A DNA stretch of 64,000 nt from Herbaspirillum huttiense (GTDB taxonomy: Bacteria > Pseudomonadota > Gammaproteobacteria > Burkholderiales > Burkholderiaceae_D): the NCBI RefSeq assembly GCF_004367745.1, contig NZ_CP037993.1:3968001-4032000 (forward strand), given 5' to 3'. The translations under genes and the position numbers were made by a program. Positions 57,397 to 64,000 of the stretch are shown piece after piece (within the stretch, counting starts at the first letter, position 1; each line of letters opens with the position of its first letter). The notes under the pieces were generated by a model. That model saw only the letters and a program-made list of their open reading frames with translations. It was not told the DNA's origin and did not search any database.

Positions 57397-58020
57397 TCAC
57401 CTGATCTTGATTTCCACGAAACGATTGCGCGGCTCGGCCACGCCGCGCTTCTGCGGCACACGCGGATCACGCGCCCCCTTGCCGATGACCTCGATGCTCA
57501 GGGCCTTGACCTCCGCCCGTTGCAGTTCACGCTCGATCAGGCGCGCGCGCCGCAACGACAAGGCGTCGTTGGTGGCATCGCTGCCGATGCTGTCGGCATG
57601 GCCGGTGAGGATGAATTCCCCGGCGGGGAATTCCTTGATTTCAGCGATGGCCTTCTTGAGCAATTCCTGCGAGGCCGGCGTCAGACGGTCAGTGCCCAGC
57701 TCGAACAGCAGATCGTAGCTGCGCGGACGCGCCGGCAGGCTGCGCATGACCTCGGCATATCGCCGGTCCACCTCGGCAGCGGACAGTGTCTGGGTCGGCG
57801 CGGGCTTGCCGCCGCGCGTCTCGACCGCTGCATAGGGCGAAGTCAGTGCCGTCTCGCCACTGGCCGTCCTGACCACGATGCTGCTGGCCGAGCCGTCGGC
57901 CTGCGGCAGCAGTACGAAACGTTCCGCCGGCCCGGCACATGCGGCCAGCAGCGCCACCACGGCCAGCAAGGCGCAGCGCATCAGCGGCCGGTACAGTGAA
58001 TGGAGCGATGGCTTATTCAC
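57397..58020 (-). CDS. OmpA family lipoprotein
   Basis: 207 aa from GTG at 58020, preceded by GGAGG and overlapping the stop of the upstream FecR gene. Lipobox LLAAC gives an outer-membrane lipoprotein. The C-terminal OmpA-like peptidoglycan-binding domain has the typical GHADSIGSDATNDALSLRRA and NRFVEI. The middle region is variable. An ATG at 57981 is an alternative start just before the lipobox. It is probably co-translated with FecR. Homologous pairs often sit beside CHASE2-type sensor cyclase genes; none is seen here. Confidence 0.88.
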   Translation of the reverse strand: MNKPSLHSLYRPLMRCALLAVVALLAACAGPAERFVLLPQADGSASSIVVRTASGETALTSPYAAVETRGGKPAPTQTLSAAEVDRRYAEVMRSLPARPRSYDLLFELGTDRLTPASQELLKKAIAEIKEFPAGEFILTGHADSIGSDATNDALSLRRARLIERELQRAEVKALSIEVIGKGARDPRVPQKRGVAEPRNRFVEIKIR

Positions 58021-58504
58021 CGGCCACCTCCACGATGAAGTCGGTACCACGGATGCCGATGGTGGCCGTCGGGGTCGACAGACGCTGGCTCTCCGGCGAG
58101 TGCTTGCCGATCAGTCCCGACACGTAGCGCAGTGTGCCCTTGGTCAGGCGCACGGCAACGCTGCCCTCGTCGGTCTTGTCGTTGTAGGCAAATTGTTCGA
58201 GCAGGAACTGGCTGTTGGAGCCCAGGGAAATGAGCGTATCGTCGCGCAAGGTAAAACCGACCGCACTGGCGGCACCGGTCAGTACCCGGTCACCCGCATA
58301 GAGCCGTTCGCCGGTGGCCAGCGGGCGGGTCTTGCCGCTGCGCTCGGCGCGCACGTCGCCTTGCAGGACCTTGACGATGCCGGCCTGGCTGGCCGTGGCT
58401 TCCTGCGCACCTGCACTGCCCTGGCCCAGCAGCGAAGCGCTGGCCAGCAGCACGCCAGCCCACCCGGATGCCCTCCACATCGGCCCCGCCCTCTTGATCC
58501 GCAT
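58013..58504 (-). CDS. FecR domain-containing secreted protein
   Basis: 163 aa from the Met at 58504, after AGGGGA. A signal peptide (SLLGQGSAGAQ) is followed by a FecR-type beta domain: GDVRAERSGKTRPLATGERLYAGDRVLTGAASAVGFTLRDD...TPTATIGIRGTDF. It has no membrane anti-sigma segment like E. coli FecR, so it is a periplasmic form probably sensing or scaffolding a cell-envelope signal. Its last bases overlap the next gene by 8, indicating an operon. Confidence 0.87.
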   Translation of the reverse strand: MRIKRAGPMWRASGWAGVLLASASLLGQGSAGAQEATASQAGIVKVLQGDVRAERSGKTRPLATGERLYAGDRVLTGAASAVGFTLRDDTLISLGSNSQFLLEQFAYNDKTDEGSVAVRLTKGTLRYVSGLIGKHSPESQRLSTPTATIGIRGTDFIVEVAGE

Positions 58505-58655
58505 GCCGCGTTCCCCTGATGTTGTGATGATGACGTGAGTCCTGCCTGTGCCGCACCTGAGCGCGGCAATGATGCCACCGCGCAATTTCACAGAAAATCA
58601 TGGGGAAGGTCAACAATTCTTTACATCTGGCGTGCGAAACGGCAGCGGCCGGCCC

Positions 58656-59330
58656 TTAAAAGAGCAACGAACCCTGCCCTGAGCTGCTCCGCGCTTCGCT
58701 CTTGGGCGCAGGCCAGGCCTTCATGGCGCTGGCGGGATAGTTGAGCAGCATCCTGCGCGCGTTTTCCGTATCACCGACGTTGAGCCAGTCCGCATAGTCG
58801 GCGGGCGGGATGATGACGAGGTTGCGTTTTTCCTCGCCCGGCTTGTGAAAACGATTCATCAGGGGATGCGCATCGGCATTGATGGTGATCTGGGTAAACG
58901 AAAATGCATACCCTCCTTCAGGCTCCTCCCAGGCGCGCCACAGGCCGGCCACGCAGAACGGCTGGTCGTCGGCCATGCCGATGGCCCAGCGCTGCGGGCG
59001 TCCGGCTTCGTAATTGGGCTCATAAAACCAGTGCATGGGCAACAGGCAGGTTTGCAAGGCCCGCCAGGGGCCGGCGTAGCTGCGTTTCTCGCCGATGGTC
59101 TCGGCGCGGGCATTCATGGTGGAGATCTGCAATCCGCCCTGCAGCTTGCGCCGGGGCATCATGCCGTAGGTGCCGACGATGAGTTCCGGCTCGCCCTGCA
59201 GCCCGGCCCGTACCACGGGGGCGGCGTAATCCTGCCAGGTTTCCTCTGGCCAGTCTGGCGTGGCGGAGGTGTCGGCACCGGTCAGCGCGGTGATGATGGA
59301 TTTGGGAGTGGGCTTGTAGTTGACGCACAT
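58656..59330 (-). CDS. SOS-response-associated peptidase (SRAP, YedK/HMCES)
   Basis: 224 aa from the Met at 59330, so Cys2 is exposed after Met removal, as required for covalent bonding to abasic DNA. Active-site residues are in NAR (TMNARAET), the Glu in WFYEPN and the His in NADAHPLMNRFH. It seals abasic sites in single-stranded DNA via a thiazolidine crosslink. The chosen start is fixed by the Cys2 requirement; the frame reaches 59396. Length matches YedK (222). Confidence 0.95.
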   Translation of the reverse strand: MCVNYKPTPKSIITALTGADTSATPDWPEETWQDYAAPVVRAGLQGEPELIVGTYGMMPRRKLQGGLQISTMNARAETIGEKRSYAGPWRALQTCLLPMHWFYEPNYEAGRPQRWAIGMADDQPFCVAGLWRAWEEPEGGYAFSFTQITINADAHPLMNRFHKPGEEKRNLVIIPPADYADWLNVGDTENARRMLLNYPASAMKAWPAPKSEARSSSGQGSLLF

Positions 59331-59421
59331 GGCAGGACGGATCCCGGTCGCAGCAAGGAGCCGCGATTGTGCCACAGCGCGGCAGCCGTGACGCAAGCGC
59401 CGGCTGCCGCCTCCGCCCGTT

Positions 59422-59580
59422 TCAGCTGAAGAGGCGTCCGATCAGGCGAGCACTGATGTGCAGCAGCATGGGAAGCGGCGATTCGTAGTCAGTGGTGCCG
59501 TGGAACAGACTCTCGGCACGCACGGCGGTGGCGGCCAGGCTCAGGAACAGGGCGGTGCAGGTGGTGGTGAGAATGCGCAT
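59422..59580 (-). CDS. very small secreted peptide
   Basis: 52 aa from the ATG at 59580, with GGAGA upstream. A signal-peptide-like start (MRILTTTCTALFLSLAATAV-RAE) leaves a mature part of about 30 residues. No family recognised. Its start and size look coding, but the call rests on ribosome site and signal peptide only. Confidence 0.55.
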   Translation of the reverse strand: MRILTTTCTALFLSLAATAVRAESLFHGTTDYESPLPMLLHISARLIGRLFS

Positions 59581-59734
59581 GATGGTCTCCAGTGAAAGCA
59601 GGTTGCGTGGACCGGTTGGCCTCGGAGCCGTGGCTGGCCTTGGCGTTTCGGCATGGAGACAGCTTGCGCCGGGACCGTTGCGCTCCCATGTCAGCAAGGG
59701 CATTCCATATTGCAATTGAAATCTTGCGCGCAAT

Positions 59735-59758
59735 AAAAAACCGACCGGCGAGGTCGGT
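59735..59758 (-). terminator. terminator for the 40-aa ORF (minus strand)
   Basis: ACCGACC pairs with GGTCGGT, loop GGCGA, with the A6 run on the left giving a T6 tail on the minus strand. Confidence 0.75.
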
Positions 59759-59812
59759 TCTTCGGTGCCACACCCGCTGCGCGCAGCGGACTGGTGTAAT
59801 CCTCCTGCTACC

Positions 59813-59935
59813 TCAGGCAGCTTGCTTGCCTTCGAGGATGGATTCTTCCAGGGCGATCAGGGATTCGATGGCGGCGATCAGCATGCCGATGCGGTGACGG
59901 CGATAGATCAGGCGTTTTCTTGCACGAATGTTCAT
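59813..59935 (-). CDS. 40-aa basic small protein
   Basis: ATG at 59935 with GGAGAAACC upstream (GGAG). It reads MNIRARKRLIYRRHRIGMLI, then a second helix ending EGKQAA. A very basic N terminus is followed by a Leu/Ile/Glu amphipathic helix (IAAIESLIALEESIL). A terminator lies 55 bases downstream (59735-59758), so the unit has start signal, ORF and stop signal. Function unknown; no relative recognised. Confidence 0.55.
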   Translation of the reverse strand: MNIRARKRLIYRRHRIGMLIAAIESLIALEESILEGKQAA

Positions 59936-60111
59936 GGTTTCTCCAGCAGCCGGCGGAGTGCCGGCGGGTTGACGGGTCGGGCCGCCGCCTCCGCGCCTGC
60001 AACTTCACATCGGCTGCGAGCGTGCATCCTGCGGGGCGGCCAGCGGCCAAGGCCCGACATTATAGCCGACTGCCGCGGCGCTCCCGTCACCGGCGCTGCG
60101 TGGCGCGGCGC

Positions 60112-61491
60112 TCACGCCACACATGCACGCCGGTAACGCTCGCTGTAGCGCCGCGTCGCCTCCAAACCGGGCACGAAATGATGCCGCCCCGGTGCCAGCT
60201 CGGCCACGAGCGCATCGAGATCGACCTCGCCCAAGGCCACGGCCGGCACGGCAGGGGCTTCGGCAGCGGCGTTCTCACGCCCGCGCGCCAGTGCGCGGAA
60301 GCTCGGCTGACGGCGGCCATCGCTCCACCCTTCCTCGATCCACTCACGGATAACCTGCTTTTCATAGCCCTCGAAGACCCCGAACATCTGGCCACCGGCG
60401 GCATCGATCAACCGCCAGAAGCGGCTCTCCTCGGCTGGCTTGCCCCGCGTGATCCACTTGGCCTTTTCCATCTCCGCCAGGAAGCTGGCCATGCCATCGG
60501 GCTGTTCCAGCCACTGGTTGACCGTCTTGCCGCCGATGCGGCAATAGTCCGAGTGCATCATGCGGCCGAAGGGCGCTTTCTCGGCCAGCACCCTGACCAC
60601 CTCATCCTGCAGGACAAAGGAGTTGATCACGCCCAGCGTGCTCGCGCCCAGCTCATTGAGCAGATAACCGCGCCGCACGCCCTGCATGAAGGCTTGCGGA
60701 TCCGCAGCCTGGGCGGCCGCCTGCGCAACCGCCTCGGCGGCCTTGCGGGCGTGTCCACTGGCGGCATTGTCGATGGTGACGTGCAGGGTGAAGTAATACG
60801 GGTCGATACCCAGTTCATTGAGTTCGTAGGCGGTGATGAGCAAGTGCAGCGGCAACTGCTCATAGCCGAGGTTGAAGCCGAACACCTCGGCCTCGAATTC
60901 CGCCCCGTGATGGGCCAGCCCCAGCTGGATGGCTCCTTGCACATAGTGTTCTTCGGACAGCGCCGGTCCGTGCTCGCAGCCGTTGGCGGCCAGCAGGCTG
61001 CGATAGAGGGTGACGTGATTCATGGCGGCATCGCCATCGCCCAGCTCTTCCAGATAGGTGAGGATCAGCGGACGGAACAGCGGATCACGCCAGCGCCGGA
61101 TGGCGCTGTAGAGCCAGGCACCGTCGACCATCTTGGTCGGGCCCACGCAGCGCAGGAAATTGAGCGCATGGGCGCGGCCACTGAAGTAGCGGCGCGGCGC
61201 GCCTTGCTGGCGTTCCTTGAGATAGCTTTCATAGGCAACGCCGACTTCACCGGCGCGCGCTTCGATCCAGCTGGCCAATGCGGCGGGCTCCTGCGGCAGG
61301 TCGCAGGGCAGTTCTTGCGCTTCCTGCATCTGTTGCACAAGGTAGTCGCGGCCCATGGCCAAGGCGGCCTCGTCGGGCGTTGCGACGAACAGTTGCGCAT
61401 ACACGTGCGCGGCCTGCAGGCTGCCGGGCTGGTGGCGGTAGGCTTGGGCGGCCGAGCGGGCGGCCTGCATTTCCTCGACGGTAGATCGCAT
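60112..61491 (-). CDS. iron-containing redox enzyme, haem-oxygenase-like diiron family
   Basis: 459 aa from the Met at 61491, GAGGATG upstream. The central domain resembles the haem-oxygenase-like diiron oxidase/oxygenase fold (PF14518-type). Likely ligands are the Glu/His of YLEELGDGDAAMNH (Glu148 or 149, His159), the Glu211-His216 pair (GYEQLPLH), and His237, Asp241 and His247 (LHVTIDNAASGH). Related enzymes oxidise fatty acids, amino acids or natural-product intermediates. No pathway genes are next to it, so the substrate is unknown. It has no signal peptide; the C-terminal ~100 residues are not obviously part of the core. Confidence 0.82.
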   Translation of the reverse strand: MRSTVEEMQAARSAAQAYRHQPGSLQAAHVYAQLFVATPDEAALAMGRDYLVQQMQEAQELPCDLPQEPAALASWIEARAGEVGVAYESYLKERQQGAPRRYFSGRAHALNFLRCVGPTKMVDGAWLYSAIRRWRDPLFRPLILTYLEELGDGDAAMNHVTLYRSLLAANGCEHGPALSEEHYVQGAIQLGLAHHGAEFEAEVFGFNLGYEQLPLHLLITAYELNELGIDPYYFTLHVTIDNAASGHARKAAEAVAQAAAQAADPQAFMQGVRRGYLLNELGASTLGVINSFVLQDEVVRVLAEKAPFGRMMHSDYCRIGGKTVNQWLEQPDGMASFLAEMEKAKWITRGKPAEESRFWRLIDAAGGQMFGVFEGYEKQVIREWIEEGWSDGRRQPSFRALARGRENAAAEAPAVPAVALGEVDLDALVAELAPGRHHFVPGLEATRRYSERYRRACVA

Positions 61492-61663
61492 ACATCCTCG
61501 CGCAAAGTCAGATGCATGGAGCATGCGCGCCAGCGCAGGCCAGCGCTATCAGCGTGCGGCCAGCCTTGGTGTCGGAAAATGCCCGGCGGGCGGTAGGAGG
61601 ATGCAGCAGGGCGGCGTCGGAGGCCCATTGTCTTGGCGGTTCTTATGTCCGATAATCGCGCCC

Positions 61664-61912
61664 ATGAACGATACCGCACAACGCCCCGCCCTCCCCGACC
61701 GCCTCAGCGTCGATCCCCGCAGCCCGCATTACGTTGCCGCCATCTTCGAGCATGACATCGGCATCAAGCTCAACGACAAGGAATTCAACAACGTCAGCGA
61801 GTATTGCATCAGCGAAGGCTGGATCAAGATTCCCGCCGGCCGTGCACTCGACCGCAAGGGCAATCCCATGCTGACCAAGCTCAAGGGGCGGGTTGAACCG
61901 TTCTATCGCTGA
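61664..61912 (+). CDS. DUF3297 family protein
   Basis: 82 aa from the ATG at 61664. Conserved family stretch LPDRLSVDPRSPHYVAAIFEHDIGI, ISEGWIKIPAGRALDRKGNPM and the C-terminal KGRVEPFYR. Widespread short protein, function unknown, no signal or membrane segment. It is divergent from the diiron protein gene and ends at a strong terminator. Confidence 0.9.
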   Translation: MNDTAQRPALPDRLSVDPRSPHYVAAIFEHDIGIKLNDKEFNNVSEYCISEGWIKIPAGRALDRKGNPMLTKLKGRVEPFYR

Positions 61913-61958
61913 GCCGCGCGACACAGTCAGCGCCATCACATTTCTTTCCCGCATGCAA

Positions 61959-61995
61959 AAAAGTCCGCAGCAAGATGCTGCGGACTTTTCTTTTT
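61959..61995. terminator. bidirectional terminator after the DUF3297 gene
   Basis: AAAAGTCCGCAGCA pairs exactly with TGCTGCGGACTTTT around AGA, then CTTTTT. It faces the converging chemoreceptor gene. Confidence 0.9.
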
Positions 61996-62122
61996 GCGTG
62001 GCAGATCGGACAACACCCCGTCGGGATTCATCGACGGCATCGCTCAATCTGCCTTGATTGATCGATCGGGCAGATGATCCGTCCAGCCGATATCAGACCG
62101 GTACTGCCATCAGCCAAACCGA

Positions 62123-64000
62123 TCATGCCGCCAGTGCTGCCCTTCCGACACGGAACACGGCCACCGCCTGCACCAGCTCGCGGGCCTGGCCCGAGAGGCT
62201 GATGGCCGCAGCGGCGCTTTCTTCCACCAGCGCTGCATTCTGCTGGGTGGTGCTGTCCATCTGGGTCACGGCCTGGCCGACCTGGGCGATGCCGGTGTTC
62301 TGCTCGGCCGTGGCGGCGTTGATGCCGACCATGATGTCGCTGACACGGCGAATCGAGGTCACGATCTCTTCCATCGTCTTGCCGGCCTGATCGGCCAGCT
62401 GCGTACCCTGCCCGACCTGGTCGACGCTGGCGGTGATCAGTTCCTTGATCTCGCGCGCCGCCGTGGCCGAACGCTGGGCCAGGCTGCGCACTTCGGTGGC
62501 CACCACCGCAAAGCCGCGTCCCTGCTCGCCGGCACGGGCGGCTTCCACCGCCGCGTTGAGCGCCAGGATGTTGGTCTGGAAAGCAATGCCATCGATCACG
62601 CCGATGATGTCGCTGATGCGGTCCGAGCCGGCGTGGATAGCCTGCATGGTCTGCACCACCTGCTGCACCACCGCGCCACCCTGGCTGGCCACCTCGGCGG
62701 CATCACGCGCCAGCTGGCCGGCCTGGCGGGCACCGTCGGCATTCTGCTGCACGGTCGATCCCAGTTCTTCCATGGAAGCGGCAGTCTGCTGCAGGGCGCT
62801 GGCTTGCTCTTCGGTGCGCTTGCTCAGGTCCGCATTGCCCTGGGCAATCTGGGCGCTGGCGGTGGCCACGCTCTCCGAATTGCTGCGCACACTGCCGACC
62901 ACCATGCTCAGTTGCGCCGTCATGGCCTGCATCGCCATGAGCAGGCGCGCCACTTCATCACTGCCCTTGACCTCGACATGCTGGGTCAGGTCACCGGCCG
63001 ATACCGCCTCGGTCAGGCGCACCGCTTCCGACAGCGAACTGGTCGTGGCACGGGTGATGGCGACCATCAGCCACAGCGCAGCCATGGCCAGCACCGCCAG
63101 CGAAGCACACAGCACGATCAGTTCATTGCGCAGGCGCGGGATCTTGGCTTGCAACTCGTCACGCATCATGTCGAAGGACGTCGTCACCAGCACGAATTGC
63201 GTATCGATGATGCGCGTCATGGTGGACACCCATTGCGGGGCCGGCATGGTCAGCTGATCGGCGCGCACGATGGCACTGTCGGCCAGTTTGAAGGCTTCGT
63301 CGGCCGCGGTGACGGCTGCTGCACGGGCGCTTTCCACCTCGGCCGGCAGGGGGTGGCGACCCGCTGCCAGGGTGAGCGAACGGCGGGCGCTTTCATAGCT
63401 GCGGCGGGCACGGTCGGACAGGTTTTCCAGGCGGGCACGTTCTTCCGCATCGGCCTGGCCGCGTCCCAGCATCACGGCACCGCGCGCACGGGCCTGGCCC
63501 AGTGCTTCGGTCAGTTGCGGCAGTTCGGACATGACCGCGCGCTGCACGTAGAACAACGCAGCCTCCGCTTCCAGCGCCAGGCCAGAACTGTTGGCCACGT
63601 CGTCCAGCAGGTCCAGCTCGCGCTTGATCAGTTGCGCATGTTGCACATTGCTCTGCGCGCCATTGATGGACTTGCTGGCGATACTTTGCGTGAGTGCGCG
63701 CCAGTCCGCATTGAGGCCATCGAGCGCATCGGTGAGGGCCTTGTCCTCCAACGGCTTGAGGCCGCTGCGCACACGGTCGAAGGTGGCATCGACTTCCTTC
63801 TGGCGCTCTGCGCGGCTGGCGGCTGCGCCGTCACCATCGGCCAGATACAGGGCCGACAGACCGCGATGCTGTTGCATTTGCTTGAGCAGCAGCAGCAGTT
63901 CCCGGCCGGGTGCAAGGGCCAGCGATTCACGCTGGGCAGTGGCGAGGTCATCGAGATTGCTGCGCACCAGGAGGGTGGCAGGCACGATGAATAGCATAAA
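62123..64000 (-). CDS. methyl-accepting chemotaxis protein with NIT-like sensor domain (start beyond window)
   Basis: The frame is open to the window edge, so the real N terminus is outside; at least 624 residues are visible. A first membrane segment ([10 protein letters not shown]) at the edge is followed by a long periplasmic helical domain with [19 protein letters not shown], resembling NIT (nitrate/nitrite-type) sensor domains. A second segment lies near residues 290-315, then HAMP and the signalling domain with [19 protein letters not shown]. It ends GRAALAA without a CheR pentapeptide. Nitrate sensing is suggested by the domain only. Confidence 0.93.
   Translation of the reverse strand, partial: FMLFIVPATLLVRSNLDDLATAQRESLALAPGRELLLLLKQMQQHRGLSALYLADGDGAAASRAERQKEVDATFDRVRSGLKPLEDKALTDALDGLNADWRALTQSIASKSINGAQSNVQHAQLIKRELDLLDDVANSSGLALEAEAALFYVQRAVMSELPQLTEALGQARARGAVMLGRGQADAEERARLENLSDRARRSYESARRSLTLAAGRHPLPAEVESARAAAVTAADEAFKLADSAIVRADQLTMPAPQWVSTMTRIIDTQFVLVTTSFDMMRDELQAKIPRLRNELIVLCASLAVLAMAALWLMVAITRATTSSLSEAVRLTEAVSAGDLTQHVEVKGSDEVARLLMAMQAMTAQLSMVVGSVRSNSESVATASAQIAQGNADLSKRTEEQASALQQTAASMEELGSTVQQNADGARQAGQLARDAAEVASQGGAVVQQVVQTMQAIHAGSDRISDIIGVIDGIAFQTNILALNAAVEAARAGEQGRGFAVVATEVRSLAQRSATAAREIKELITASVDQVGQGTQLADQAGKTMEEIVTSIRRVSDIMVGINAATAEQNTGIAQVGQAVTQMDSTTQQNAALVEESAAAAISLSGQARELVQAVAVFRVGRAALAA

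Overview
The window is GC-rich proteobacterial chromosome. Gene content and protein style point to a betaproteobacterium of the Burkholderiales, most likely Oxalobacteraceae and probably Herbaspirillum or a close relative. The clues are several long-tailed chemoreceptors, a YggX/M16 protease/RpiA block, the opgG-opgH pair and an ergothioneine egtD-egtB pair. The genus is an inference from resemblance and was not tested by any search.

Layout. 1-7.4 kb: the 3' part of a chemoreceptor ending in a CheR-type pentapeptide, the egtD-egtB operon, an MsbA-like ABC exporter and an old yellow enzyme, closed by a palindromic repeat and a bidirectional terminator. 7.4-12.5 kb: a DedA protein, an SDR dehydrogenase plus beta-keto acid cleavage enzyme pair, thymidylate synthase and a nitronate monooxygenase. 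12.5-19.7 kb, minus strand: a MacA-like/outer-membrane-factor pair without its inner-membrane partner, then opgG-opgH for periplasmic glucans. 20-28.4 kb: dihydrofolate reductase, an Orn/Lys/Arg decarboxylase, a split chromate transporter with a divergent LysR regulator, dCTP deaminase, an SseB-like protein and a HEAT-like protein. 28.5-43.8 kb: hrpA, argA, yggX, an M16 protease, an intact IS3-family element, rpiA, a CPA2 antiporter, and an Lrp-type regulator divergent from a branched-chain amino acid binding protein.

44-49 kb is the most accessory-looking part. It holds small conserved proteins, tRNA-Thr(CGU), a truncated IS21-type transposase, an AT-richer chemoreceptor and about 0.8 kb of apparently non-coding sequence before a long-form dapD. 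50-64 kb carries a membrane-anchored nuclease, a BdlA-like PAS-PAS chemoreceptor, an alginate-lyase-like protein, a single-domain response regulator, a KGG-type stress repeat protein, a FecR/OmpA-lipoprotein pair, an SRAP (YedK) protein, a haem-oxygenase-like diiron protein, a DUF3297 protein and a fourth chemoreceptor cut by the window end.

How the genes connect. ThyA, DHFR and dCTP deaminase all serve thymidylate supply but sit apart. Four chemoreceptors and a CheY-like protein in 64 kb suggest a sensory-rich, motile, environment- or plant-associated lifestyle. The clearest structural event is the IS3-family insertion at 37440-38879, which lies inside the stem of the terminator shared by the M16 protease gene and rpiA and is flanked by a 4-bp duplication. 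I did not find a clearly new multi-gene system. The best candidates for unknown biology are the haem-oxygenase-like protein, the SDR-BKACE pair, the FecR-OmpA pair and two very small ORFs.
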